Assembly (NCBI GenBank): GCA_019828595.1
Contig: JAHQRK010000038.1
Coordinates: forward strand, 303,544 to 367,543
Origin: Aphanomyces cochlioides
Taxonomy: Eukaryota > Oomycota > Saprolegniomycetes > Saprolegniales > Verrucalvaceae
Length of the DNA stretch: 64,000 nucleotides
Reading direction: 5' to 3'
The first letter of the stretch is position 1, and every line of letters starts with the position of its first letter. The notes under the pieces were generated by a model. It searched no databases. It was not told the origin of the DNA and saw only the letters and a list, made by a program, of their open reading frames with translations. Positions 10,045 through 18,280 of this stretch are shown here, in pieces. Position numbers and translations under genes: made by a program.

Positions 10045-11488
10045 GATAGCAAACTTTGGACTGTTTTAAACACAAAGTCAAGGAACCTCCGTCGATAATC
10101 CAATGATGCGCCCCAGTGGAACCCAAACTTATCGCCCGTCGACGAATCGCCACGCAGCATGGGTCGGATTGGACAAATCCGACGGGGAAAGGTAAGTCGG
10201 GGACTGAAGTTAGACTTGGCAACGGAACGCCCGTCGATTGAACTCTCTGCTGACAAGATCAAAGCGTCAGCTCGACTTGAGTAGCGAGCGGGATCTCGCC
10301 GAGACTGGACTGCTTTTGCGGCTGTCGTCGTTGGGATCGGACGAGTAGGTCGACAAGACGAGCATTTGTTTCGTCAACAACCTGGACGTGTTCATGCAAT
10401 CAATTGTCGATGGCAAAACAGGAGGCGAGTGAGTAATTTGATCGATGTGAGGTGTGATCATGCGATCCACATACAGTTTGGATCGCCCCATGACAAGGCG
10501 CATTCTTGCTTTCGACTACACCAGGTAGTGTGACCCGTGGATGGAAGAATTGCAGGACGAACGACACGACGAAAGGTTCTTTGGAAGCGCTGTACGACTT
10601 CCACACGAGTAGAAATGACCACGACATTGTAGACCAAGAGGGAGGCACGTTGGACCGATCGGTAGCCCAAATGCCCTCCTTGACCATCTTATCGCATTGG
10701 CCTTCCCCAAAGTGCAGACCCATACGATTGAATTCCGACAAACCGAAGGAGTGAGTCAAATTGACTCTGAAGCCCCTCGGAAACGTGTCACGTGTTCGCC
10801 TTCCGATGGGGACGAGGGGAGATGTCGCCAGACACATCAGCAAGACTCTCTGGAACTTCTGTCGAAGGCTGCGTCCAGAACGCAAACCCATCGTGCTAGT
10901 GGTCAATCCGATAGCAGGTATTCCTTGGAGCTCTCAAGAAACAGACTGTGATGGTCATGTTGTCCCTCACAAGAATGGGCTGTAGGATGACTCTCAATCA
11001 GGATATCGTGCCAACGTCCGCGCTGCTTTGTTCCACTCAACGGAAGTTAAAGAATGCGGATTCGATCAACGTTGTCTTGATAGACGCGATTGCTACTCAG
11101 TGTCCTTCCTTTCTCTGTGACATTGTCATGAAACCACACCAAGTAAGCATGCTATCAGCAATACTATATCCCAAGCGGTTGAGCATGCCAAGACGATGGA
11201 GAATGACGAGGATGCGATATTGTCTCCATCCATCGACGAGTCGTCCAACCGTGGCTTAATGGACGTTCATCGGCATGAGTGCCATGGTGTGATGGAGATA
11301 GAGAGAGGCTCGTCATGTTATCCACCCCTCAGATTTCAAAAACCAGCCCAAGATTCCAGACAACGCAACCCCGACAGGATCACCCCGAGGTCAGACGGGG
11401 GCTTCCTTCTGGATTGCAAGCTTTCCAAGCCTCTACCACGACAAAGAGCACGCGGCAAATCGAGGGGAATCGATGGCTCAACTTATTA
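10045..11488. other. Unresolved region with coding-like fragments on both strands
   Basis: No clean gene could be built. Minus strand: an open frame at 10400-10906 (168 codons, non-ATG start) and a Ser-rich tail frame at 10267-10503 ending RKSSPVSARSRSLLKSS could be exons of one gene. Plus strand: one frame (positions divisible by 3) reads DVARHISKTLWNFCRRL, then RPERKPIVLVVNPIAG near 10825-10917, then a segment around 10986-11115 and an acidic segment from 11196, broken by stops at about 10752, 10983 and 11115. The NPIAG motif resembles the start of a diacylglycerol/sphingosine kinase catalytic domain, but no GGDGT-like motif follows. This may be an intron-rich gene missed by me or a decayed one. 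Confidence 0.35.
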
Positions 11489-13370
11489 TTATAGCGTGGT
11501 TGGCAAGAGCATGACAAAGCTCATGAAATCTGTCAAGGTATATCTCGCCCAGAAATAAAACGCGGTCGACAAAAAGATGGAAATTGGCAACGCGGGCAGC
11601 GCTTTGTGCAGGACAGAGAGGAGAAACAACGTGCCCCCGAGACCCTAACGCCGCACAATGAGCCTTCTATTCGACGGGCGAGATTGAACGACGTACCATC
11701 AGGATGCAGAGAAAGCAAATGACACATGTGCTAAAGTCATAGATAGCCGCTCGACCGACGAGAACACTGTAAAAGATGAAATCGCCCAACCCCAACTTGA
11801 TCGTGTTGTCTTCCTTGGCGTCTTCATCCTCAGCGACGCGCTGAGCATTGCGAATTTCAATCGCAGATTGGATTGAGCACGGAACGCCTTCCGTGCCGCA
11901 GGAGCACACCATGTATTTGTGAAAGAGCGACGGCCACATGCGCGATTGATTGGTAAAGAAGCGAGCGGCCACTTGTTCGACTTTCCAAGTGTCGTCGGGG
12001 CTGTACCGCGCATAAAATTGAAAGACAAGCGCTTTGAATTCTTCTTCTGTCGCGCATTCCGTCACTTCAAACGGCTAATACCAACTCTATGAGCTCAAAA
12101 TTCAGGGGATCTACTGTCTTACCGCTGACATATCGACACTGGGCGCAGGGGGAGCGAGGGGCGCAGTGCGTTGGACTTGGGCTTGAGCTGCAGGCTGGGG
12201 ACGACTTGCTGTTGCCGCTGGGGGGTTGCTTCGAGTGACACGTTGAGGGGAGCGAGGGGCCACAGGGACACGTTGTGTAGGCGGTGCAAGAGCTGCCGGG
12301 GCTTGGGCTGAAGGAGCTGCTTGACTTCTAGATTGAGCTGATGCGGCGTCTTGGGTGGCGCGATTTCCAACTCCGTCACGCACTTCAGCTTCAAACAAGA
12401 GACCAGGCATGGGAGCTTGCTTTTCTTGGATAAGATTGAGCTACAGATTGATCTAAGATCACAAATTCGGTCAAGGGGAGAGGACGTACGAGAACTTTGA
12501 GCGGGCCGCAAGGCGTGAGCACAGCGCACAGATCGTAGCAAGCAAACATGACGCAAAAGATCCATGTCGTCCATTCTGGCCACATCGAGAATTGCCACGC
12601 CAAGATGACCGAGACAAAGACCAAGTAAACGTTTTGAATCCATTTTGGGATACCCTAGAAAGACGAAGATGGAAAGAAGGCCAAACTTTTGGACGAACCT
12701 TTTGATAGAAGATGCCAATCACGCCGACAAAGCTAAAGTTGATCATGATGAAGAGGAAGGATATCCAGTCCATGGGCCAGTACAAGTAGGTTTGGTTCAC
12801 AGTGTCGACCAACTGACCGCCGACAAAGCCCAGAATCGCCGACGATGAGAACATAATGTAGCCAACAAGGACCTAGATCGTCGTCAGAATCCCTCGAAAA
12901 TGCGACGGGGGTGTAGCGTCATACTCGCATGCAATTGAGCTTGTACAAGAGCGCCATGAAGAACGTCAAGAGGGTCACAAAGCCAATTACCACAAGCGCA
13001 TTGACGAGAGAATGTCCGACAACAGTGCCAGCTTTTGCGCCCTGAACTTCATTGTAGACTAAATACGAGCTCATCGAGCGTTCCAAAGCACCACTGCGGC
13101 AGTTGACGACGGCAACACTAGATTTCCATGAGCATTGGCGTCGATTTCGCCCGTGCAAACGCCGTACCTGGCAATGACCATCGTCAGACAGACGGGCCAA
13201 ATGACTGCCCAAAACGAATTGACACCGTGCATTAATGCTTCTGCGCTTTCTTCCCGCGCTTGCTGCTCTTCCGGTGTCCCTTCTCCTTCGCTGGGCGTGC
13301 GCACTTGGCCATATTTCGGCGCTAACGGGACGCTCGACCCGTCGACGCCACTTCGACTTACTTCCTCCAT
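11489..13370 (-). CDS. PSEN: Presenilin, catalytic subunit of gamma-secretase
   Basis: Intramembrane aspartyl protease of the ER/endosomal membrane. Seven exons join in frame: 13168-13370, 12925-13117, 12699-12872, 12490-12654, 12123-12440, 11697-12074 and 11489-11644. All six introns are GT-AG, with lengths 50, 52, 44, 49, 48 and 52 nt. The product is about 528 aa. Both catalytic aspartates are present: CYDLCAVL (Asp231) and KLGLGDFIFYSVLVG (Asp449). The PAL signature is HKALPALPIS (494-497). TM1 is near residues 50-67 and TM2 near 104-128, followed by the usual bundle. The cytosolic loop between the aspartates is long: a Pro/Ala/Gln-rich part encoded by exon 5, then a compact segment EEFKALVFQFYARYSPDDTW...FHKY at about 361-408 that is not part of animal presenilins. 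The start ATG at 13370 gives a 49-residue cytosolic head. Confidence 0.95.
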
Positions 13371-13775
13371 TGTCGATTGAAACTGAATTTTTTTTCGGAA
13401 AACGCCGTCCGGATGAAGAAACGGGGCAAGAAAATTAAAGCCAGCGAGACTTTTTTCACATGGCCGCCGCTCGACGACCGCGACTTTGACGACAGAAAGC
13501 GCATGAAATGGAGAGAATTGGACGACGATACCTAGCTAGGTAGCGTCCCATCAAGATGTTGAGGAGAATAAGCTCTTATTCGACCAGATTTGCCAAAGAT
13601 TTCAGCTCGAAACCGCTAAGATAAGTTATGCAGAGAAGCACCACCCTTGCGACCAGCGAAGGAATTATGGAAAAGCGCAATACAATGAGGGATTAGACTG
13701 TCCAAGCTAGTCAGTCTGAGCGCGATTGAGATGCGAATGCGGCCGCGTGGTGAATTACATTGAGTTTGGAGAAGA
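13371..13775. other. Intergenic region upstream of presenilin
   Basis: This is the likely presenilin promoter. A plus-strand ATG at 13556 opens a 21-codon frame reading like a mitochondrial presequence (MLRRISSYSTRFAKDFSSK), but no downstream exon could be joined to it with confidence. Confidence 0.3.
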
Positions 13776-14205
13776 TTGGAGCTACATGTACCCATCTCCC
13801 ACCCATTTGAGATGGAAAAACGGCTTGCACTGGATTCAAAACGACTCAACAAGGTGTCTCGCGACAGTCGTGACGATGTGTTTCATAGCGAGGAGAACGA
13901 GGAGTTCCATGTGGAGTTTGCATACTCGAAACCGCCAGATCAAGTCAACGGTCAGGATTCTCGGTGGTCGTAGCGTGGACACCTGAGACGCATGCAGAAT
14001 TGATATCACGCGGAGATTGTCTGGATGTGCCAGTCGCGAGTTTATCACAAACTTGCGAACGAATGGCTGGAGCGTCGACGGCACGAGATTGACAAGTCGA
14101 CAGCCTCGAGAATGAGCAAGAGATGCTCGAGAGGATATGAACGAGGATCCCATGGAGCCAACGAAGGAAGAGAGAGATTCACTCGCTCAACGTAGTGGTG
14201 TCTGT
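13776..14205 (+). pseudogene. Uncharacterised plus-strand coding remnant or intron-split gene
   Basis: One plus-strand frame reads EMEKRLALDSKRLNKVS onward to FAYSKPPDQ (13776-13940). After stops around 13971-14000 it continues in the same frame as SRVYHKLANEWLERRRHEID onward (about 14025-14200). A 72-nt in-frame GT-AG gap (about 13944-14015) could remove the stops. The charged, Lys/Arg/Glu-rich composition suggests a helical or coiled-coil protein. I cannot identify a family, start or end, so this could be a real small gene or decay. Confidence 0.25.
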
Positions 14206-14250
14206 CTCCATGGAGACTGCTTGGACGCATCATGGGCAGCACGAACCGCG

Positions 14251-14736
14251 CTAGGGAGGGTGAGGTTGGGCAGTGTGGAGTACTGTTAGCTTGCGTGTTG
14301 ACCGAGTTTTTGGGCAAGTTTGTCGAAGGTTTTCCAGCCATCCAAGTGAGCCGATGGAGACGGGAGGCATGCGACTGCGTGGCTCTCGCTCGAGGAATCT
14401 TTCATCCTTGAGGGACACTATATTCAACGCATTGGCGTGGGTGAAGTAAAGCAAAGGAAGCAGCTCATCAAGGCCCACCAGTCGTCGCAGTGCTCTAGAC
14501 TTGTCCCCAAGCCATTCTAGACAAACCTCGCTAGAAAAGTCGCTACCAGACCTTACTCTCGAACAACTACCGGTATTCCTCCTTGTCGTCATGAGCAATG
14601 ATTGAGCCCTGGGAGCTAGTGGGGTATGTAGACTTGTTAGAATGGTGACAACGCCTTGGAGCCATCTCCGTCTTCGTCTCCATACAGCAACGAAGACGAG
14701 TTTGCCGCGTTCGCCGTCTTTGTAGTTCAGGGCCAC
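14251..14736 (-). other. Unassigned minus-strand open frame, 161 codons
   Basis: Open from a GTG, with no ATG start. The middle (FSSEVCLEWLGDKSRALRRL and VGLDELLPLLYFTHANALNI) has protein-like character, but I recognise no domain. It may be an internal exon of an unresolved gene or a chance frame. Confidence 0.2.
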
Positions 14737-14902
14737 CAGGCTCTACAAGCATCTTACAGCGTGGGGAGAGCGAGAAAACTCCATCAGTCCTTGTCGAAAC
14801 GAGTGATGGACTCGTCCAGCATGTGCAGTACACTGTACATATGCTATACAGGTTGAACTTCAAAATATAAATTGCATCGTCCATCACTTTTGAATTTGCG
14901 CG

Positions 14903-15445
14903 ATGAAGGTCGCATCGAGTCGAATTGCAGTCATTGGCATCACGTCGAGTGGGAAATCCACGTTGGCGCTCACGTTGTCGACAAAGCTGGGTATCCCTTT
15001 TATCGATTCCGATGCGCTCTTTTGGGCTTCCAATTGGCAAAAGGCTGCCGACTACGTGGAGAAAATGACTATCGCGACCGAGCCGCTCACATGGGTCCTC
15101 GCCGGCCATTCAACGGCGGCGCGGGATATGGTCTTTCGCCGCGCTAATATTGTCGTCTGGCTCGATTATTCGCTCTGGACAATCTTGTGGCGTCTCGTCA
15201 AGCGCACTTTGCATCGGTGGTGGACGCAAGAGACGCTTTGGGGCACGACCAATCGTGAATCCCTCTGGGTGCATTTCAAGCTCTGGTCCGACGAGTCGCT
15301 CGTCCATTTTTTCTTCAAATCGTACTGGCGCTACAAGGAAGTCTACGCCGACGCGCTCGCTTTGCATCCTCATCTCCAACTCCTTCGCTTCCGCCATCCA
15401 AGCGAAACTCAAGCTTGGATTGATAGCCTCCACCAACATTCCTAA
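14903..15445 (+). CDS. P-loop kinase-like protein (adenylate kinase/FlaR-like), copy 2
   Basis: A 180-aa intronless gene with ATG at 14903. Walker A is GITSSGKST at residues 12-20, followed by GIPFIDSDALFWASNWQKAADYVEKMT and ANIVVWLDYSLWTILWRL, and it ends RFRHPSETQAWIDSL. By eye roughly 60-65% of residues match copy 1 at 2823-3359, with identical spacing of motifs. The two copies lie about 11.5 kb apart in opposite orientation. Both keep the P-loop lysine and all aromatic/acidic signature residues, so both are probably active NTPases. The substrate is not predictable from the sequence. Confidence 0.87.
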   Translation: MKVASSRIAVIGITSSGKSTLALTLSTKLGIPFIDSDALFWASNWQKAADYVEKMTIATEPLTWVLAGHSTAARDMVFRRANIVVWLDYSLWTILWRLVKRTLHRWWTQETLWGTTNRESLWVHFKLWSDESLVHFFFKSYWRYKEVYADALALHPHLQLLRFRHPSETQAWIDSLHQHS

Positions 15446-15487
15446 GTCGTAGGTATGCCACAAAGAATATTCCTTGCTTCTTCTTGA

Positions 15488-15493
15488 AATAAA
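15488..15493 (+). terminator. AATAAA polyadenylation-like signal
   Basis: A canonical AATAAA lies 43 nt after the stop codon of P-loop copy 2. Position and orientation fit a 3'-end signal, though AATAAA is also common by chance in AT-rich DNA. Confidence 0.35.
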
Positions 15494-15601
15494 GAATGTA
15501 TGTAATAATTCAAAGAATGTTCCACGCACGGTCCATGCCATTGCTGAAGGCAGGTTTAGGTGTCTCAAGAAAGACACAACGACTGGTGGGTACAAATACC
15601 A

Positions 15602-15771
15602 GAGGACATTTGATAGTTGTGAAATTAAAAATGAAGACATTTGAAACTTGTGAGATTATTCCTGGTGATATCATACCAAGAGGACATTTGATGATGTGAA
15701 ACTATACCAGCCCAGGGGACTGTACAATATGCTGGGAGTCCAGAACGACGTGGACATTTAATATCTGTGAC
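15602..15771 (+). repeat. Four dispersed GAGGACATTTGAT-like direct repeats
   Basis: Related units begin at 15602, 15633, 15680 and 15750. All share G-(A/G)GACATTT(G/A)A followed by about six bases and TGTGA or TGTGAAA. Spacing is irregular (31, 47 and 70 bp). They lie just outside the left end of the Tc1/mariner element and may be remnants of a diverged minisatellite. Confidence 0.45.
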
Positions 15772-15778
15772 TTTCGTA

Positions 15779-15813
15779 TTGTCAATTTCACTGAAATTTG
15801 GACTTCCCAGTCG
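15779..15813 (+). repeat. Left terminal inverted repeat of the transposon
   Basis: Begins TTGTCAATTTCACTG and ends CCCAGTCG. It pairs with the reverse complement of 18208-18242 at 27 of 35 positions, with the outermost nine bases identical. It is preceded by TA at 15777-15778. Confidence 0.85.
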
Positions 15814-15914
15814 TTTTGCCAAACAGATTTTGAATGTACTGGGATGAGTTAGACTTGGTTTTTGTATACTATAATTAAACAAGTATTAGCACCCCGAAAG
15901 CCACAAATTTGAAA

Positions 15915-17042
15915 ATGATCCTTCAGCAAGTCAAGCATCAACATGCATCAAGGAACACGGTGATGCATGCCCTCTTCATGTACTACTTCCTTGGAATTCA
16001 GCGTACCAAGATTGCACGTCTGCTTTGCAAGTCTCTAAGCACAGTGTCGAATTGGATTGAGCGCTATGAGTCCTCGACAGACTATCAGCGTAAGCAAACT
16101 CTAGTCCTCAAACACATCAGCGAGGAGCAACAACAATGGATTGTTGATTTCTACAAACAAAACCCCATCGCCTTTCTGGACGAGGCAAAGAAAGCATTTG
16201 AAATGCGCTTCAAGAAATATATCTCTGTGTCATCAGTTTGGCGAATTATTCACAAGTTTGGTTTTACCTGGAAGATATTGGAGCGCAGGGCTATGCAGGT
16301 ACTGCTCTATATCGTCTACTCTACTTCATATGCAACCCAGGTTAGGCAAGATGACGTCTTTCGGTTCTTTCATGAACTCGCATCTATCAATTGGTCACAC
16401 CACAACATTGAGTTTCTGGACGAAGTCAGTTTCGACTCGCGAGGGATGCTACGGAAAAGAGGATACGCCATAAAAGGTAGACGGCTGTGCTTTAGGGGCG
16501 AATTTGACAGGAAACCTCGAGTGTCCATGCTTTGTTTCATTGATGTCAACGGCATTGTGCAAGTGTTCGACACCATCGGGACTTTTGATCGTCATAAATT
16601 TGTCAAATATTGTGCCATCCATGCGAAGCAATGCTCAGTTTACCCTGGCAAAGGCTCCATTTGGATTTTGGATGGCGCAAGCATTCACTGCCACGCGGAT
16701 ATTGTGTACTCTTTGCGTTCCCTTGGCATTATACCAATCTTTTTGCCTGCTTATTGTCCATTTTTTAATCCCATCGAGTACGTGTTTGGACTCATCAAGA
16801 AGGCATTCCGACGATATTACAAGGAATCAGCAACCCGCGACTTATTGCATTTTGTCATGAGCATCATGAAGAAATTTCAGAAATACGATTTATCTCGCAT
16901 CTACCACCACTGTGGCTACACACGCCAAGGCCGTTTTCGCCACGACGAACAATTATCTGGCATACGTGAAGCTCAAGCAGCAACTGAGCTTGACAACTTG
17001 TTGGATTTCATTGACAATGATGAGCAAAACGAGACGTCGTAA
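15915..17042 (+). CDS. Tc1/mariner (DDE superfamily) transposase
   Basis: 375 aa from the first ATG at 15915; the open frame extends two codons upstream only through a TTG. The N-terminal 50 residues form a helix-turn-helix-like region (IQRTKIARLLCKSLSTVSNW), with a second basic region following (SVSSVWRIIHKFGFTWKILE). The catalytic triad is Asp169 (EFLDEVSFD), Asp253 (WILDGASIH) and Glu288 (FFNPIEYVFGLIK). The last two are separated by 34 residues, giving a DD34E core. The motif order matches IS630/Tc1/mariner transposases, which cut and paste at TA sites. There is no frameshift or internal stop. The gene lies inside matched inverted repeats. Confidence 0.95.
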   Translation: MILQQVKHQHASRNTVMHALFMYYFLGIQRTKIARLLCKSLSTVSNWIERYESSTDYQRKQTLVLKHISEEQQQWIVDFYKQNPIAFLDEAKKAFEMRFKKYISVSSVWRIIHKFGFTWKILERRAMQVLLYIVYSTSYATQVRQDDVFRFFHELASINWSHHNIEFLDEVSFDSRGMLRKRGYAIKGRRLCFRGEFDRKPRVSMLCFIDVNGIVQVFDTIGTFDRHKFVKYCAIHAKQCSVYPGKGSIWILDGASIHCHADIVYSLRSLGIIPIFLPAYCPFFNPIEYVFGLIKKAFRRYYKESATRDLLHFVMSIMKKFQKYDLSRIYHHCGYTRQGRFRHDEQLSGIREAQAATELDNLLDFIDNDEQNETS

Positions 17043-17062
17043 AATTAAAATCCATTTTTCGT

Positions 17063-18096
17063 TTAACTGAGTTCACTTTCGCTCTGCTCTTCATCGTGTT
17101 CAGCGTCGTCTAGATTAGGAATTGTATGGAGCAAGCTGTCAAAACGCTCATCAACGTCAAGAGGGAGAACCTCCCTGCCAAAGCTGCCAATAATGCTCTT
17201 TTTGGCTTCCAACATTTCAAAACATGACTTGGCTCGCAACATCAAAGTCTTCGCATCCTTCATCAAGACATTGATGTCATCCAGGCACGAATCAACGACG
17301 TCTTGAGCCAGCGTCAGGCTTCTTTGAAGACTTTCATTTCGGACTTGGGCACTGTTTGGCACAGATTCAAACAAATGAATCATATGGACAGGGGGAGGTC
17401 GGGCAACCAGGGCGTCATGTTCATGTGTCGGTCGCTTCAAGATCTGTGCGGCCCACATTCGCCAAGTAGATTCATATGCAGTGTAGAAGCCGTTCCATTG
17501 AGTTTTCAGTTCTTGAACGGTTTGTTGATGCAATGCCTCTGCTGCCGCGCCAGCTCTATCTTGATTTTGCGGCGCCACGCATTGCCGATTGAACTCTTAT
17601 AGATCTGCAGCTGAATTGATTTTGTTTCCCCACTTGAAAATCACGACGGTAAATACTCGATCGACATGGTCCACTAAATACTGGTGTGCTTGGGTTATAC
17701 TCGTCGGTTTGAATTGGTTCCTCCCCATCTTTATTGTAATGAAGGAGTCGAAGTCGTGGACTGTTGGCACGTCAGTCGAAACGGACCATTTTCGTGGGTC
17801 CGATGTATAGTTGGCCATCGAGATTATGTTGGAGCGTGAAAACTCAAAGATTCGCTCTTTGATGGCCTCCCATGATGAGCCTTCGAAAACCTGAGGTTGA
17901 AGACGCTTGCCATTGTGATCTCTCCCATAAACGGTTTCTTTCACGATTACATCAGCGCGCAAGCGATAAAGCTGGTTTGCTATAGAGAGAATCATATGAG
18001 AGTTAACTCAGATGGGAAGGTACCATGCGGGGGAGGAGGCGATGGAGAAGAACGAGTGTTGTATCTGTGCACTGGTGGGGTGGTCGCATTGATCAT
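17063..18096 (-). CDS. Second gene of the transposon, unknown function
   Basis: I do not recognise the family. One reading frame runs through most of 17063-17995, broken by a single TAA at 17597-17599. My model has three exons: 18024-18096 (ATG at 18096), 17657-17979 and 17063-17593. Introns are 44 nt (17980-18023) and 63 nt (17594-17656, removing the TAA), and the product is about 308 aa. Exon 1 is Pro/Ser-rich. The middle carries NQLYRLRADVIVKETVYGRD and FEGSSWEAIKERIFEFSRSN. The C-terminal half is helical with EALHQQTVQELKTQWNGF and ends in an acidic tail (DDAEHDEEQSESELS). If the second intron is not real, the gene is a pseudogene with one nonsense codon. Its place inside the inverted repeats makes it an accessory gene of the element. 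Confidence 0.6.
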
Positions 18097-18207
18097 GGAC
18101 GGACGGAGCGTGAATCAAGATGTGTTTTGATTGGTCGTTTGAATAATTTTTGAAGCTATATGATTGGCCAATCTATACTAAAATCGATTGCCAGAATCTA
18201 TTCGATT

Positions 18208-18242
18208 CGACTGCCAACTCCAAATTCGAATCGAATTGACAA
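18208..18242 (-). repeat. Right terminal inverted repeat of the transposon
   Basis: Starts CGACTGCC and ends GAATTGACAA, followed by TA at 18243-18244. It is the inverted partner of 15779-15813. The repeat end lies about 38 bp from the stop codon of the giant gene. Confidence 0.85.
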
Positions 18243-18280
18243 TACCAAGAAGGCCAACTTACAATGCTTAAGGCAAATGC

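Larger units (their letters stand above)
15779..18242 (+). mobile_element. Tc1/mariner-type DNA transposon with two genes
   Basis: A 2,464-bp element bounded by imperfect 35-bp terminal inverted repeats beginning TTGTCAATT, each immediately flanked by TA (15777-15778 and 18243-18244). This is the target-site duplication expected for the Tc1/mariner/IS630 superfamily. It contains an intact transposase gene on the plus strand and a second, convergent gene of unknown function whose stop lies 20 bp from the transposase stop. The inverted repeats match at 27 of 35 positions. The right end inside the repeat has palindromic GATTGGCCAATC (about 18161-18172) and a related TTGATTGGTC, possible transposase-binding sites. 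The intact transposase suggests a fairly young or still functional copy. Confidence 0.88.

Noticed and set aside
16370..16860. Antisense and alternative-frame ORFs inside the transposase gene
   Set aside because: The plus-strand transposase frame is intact with all three catalytic residues, so the others are shadows.
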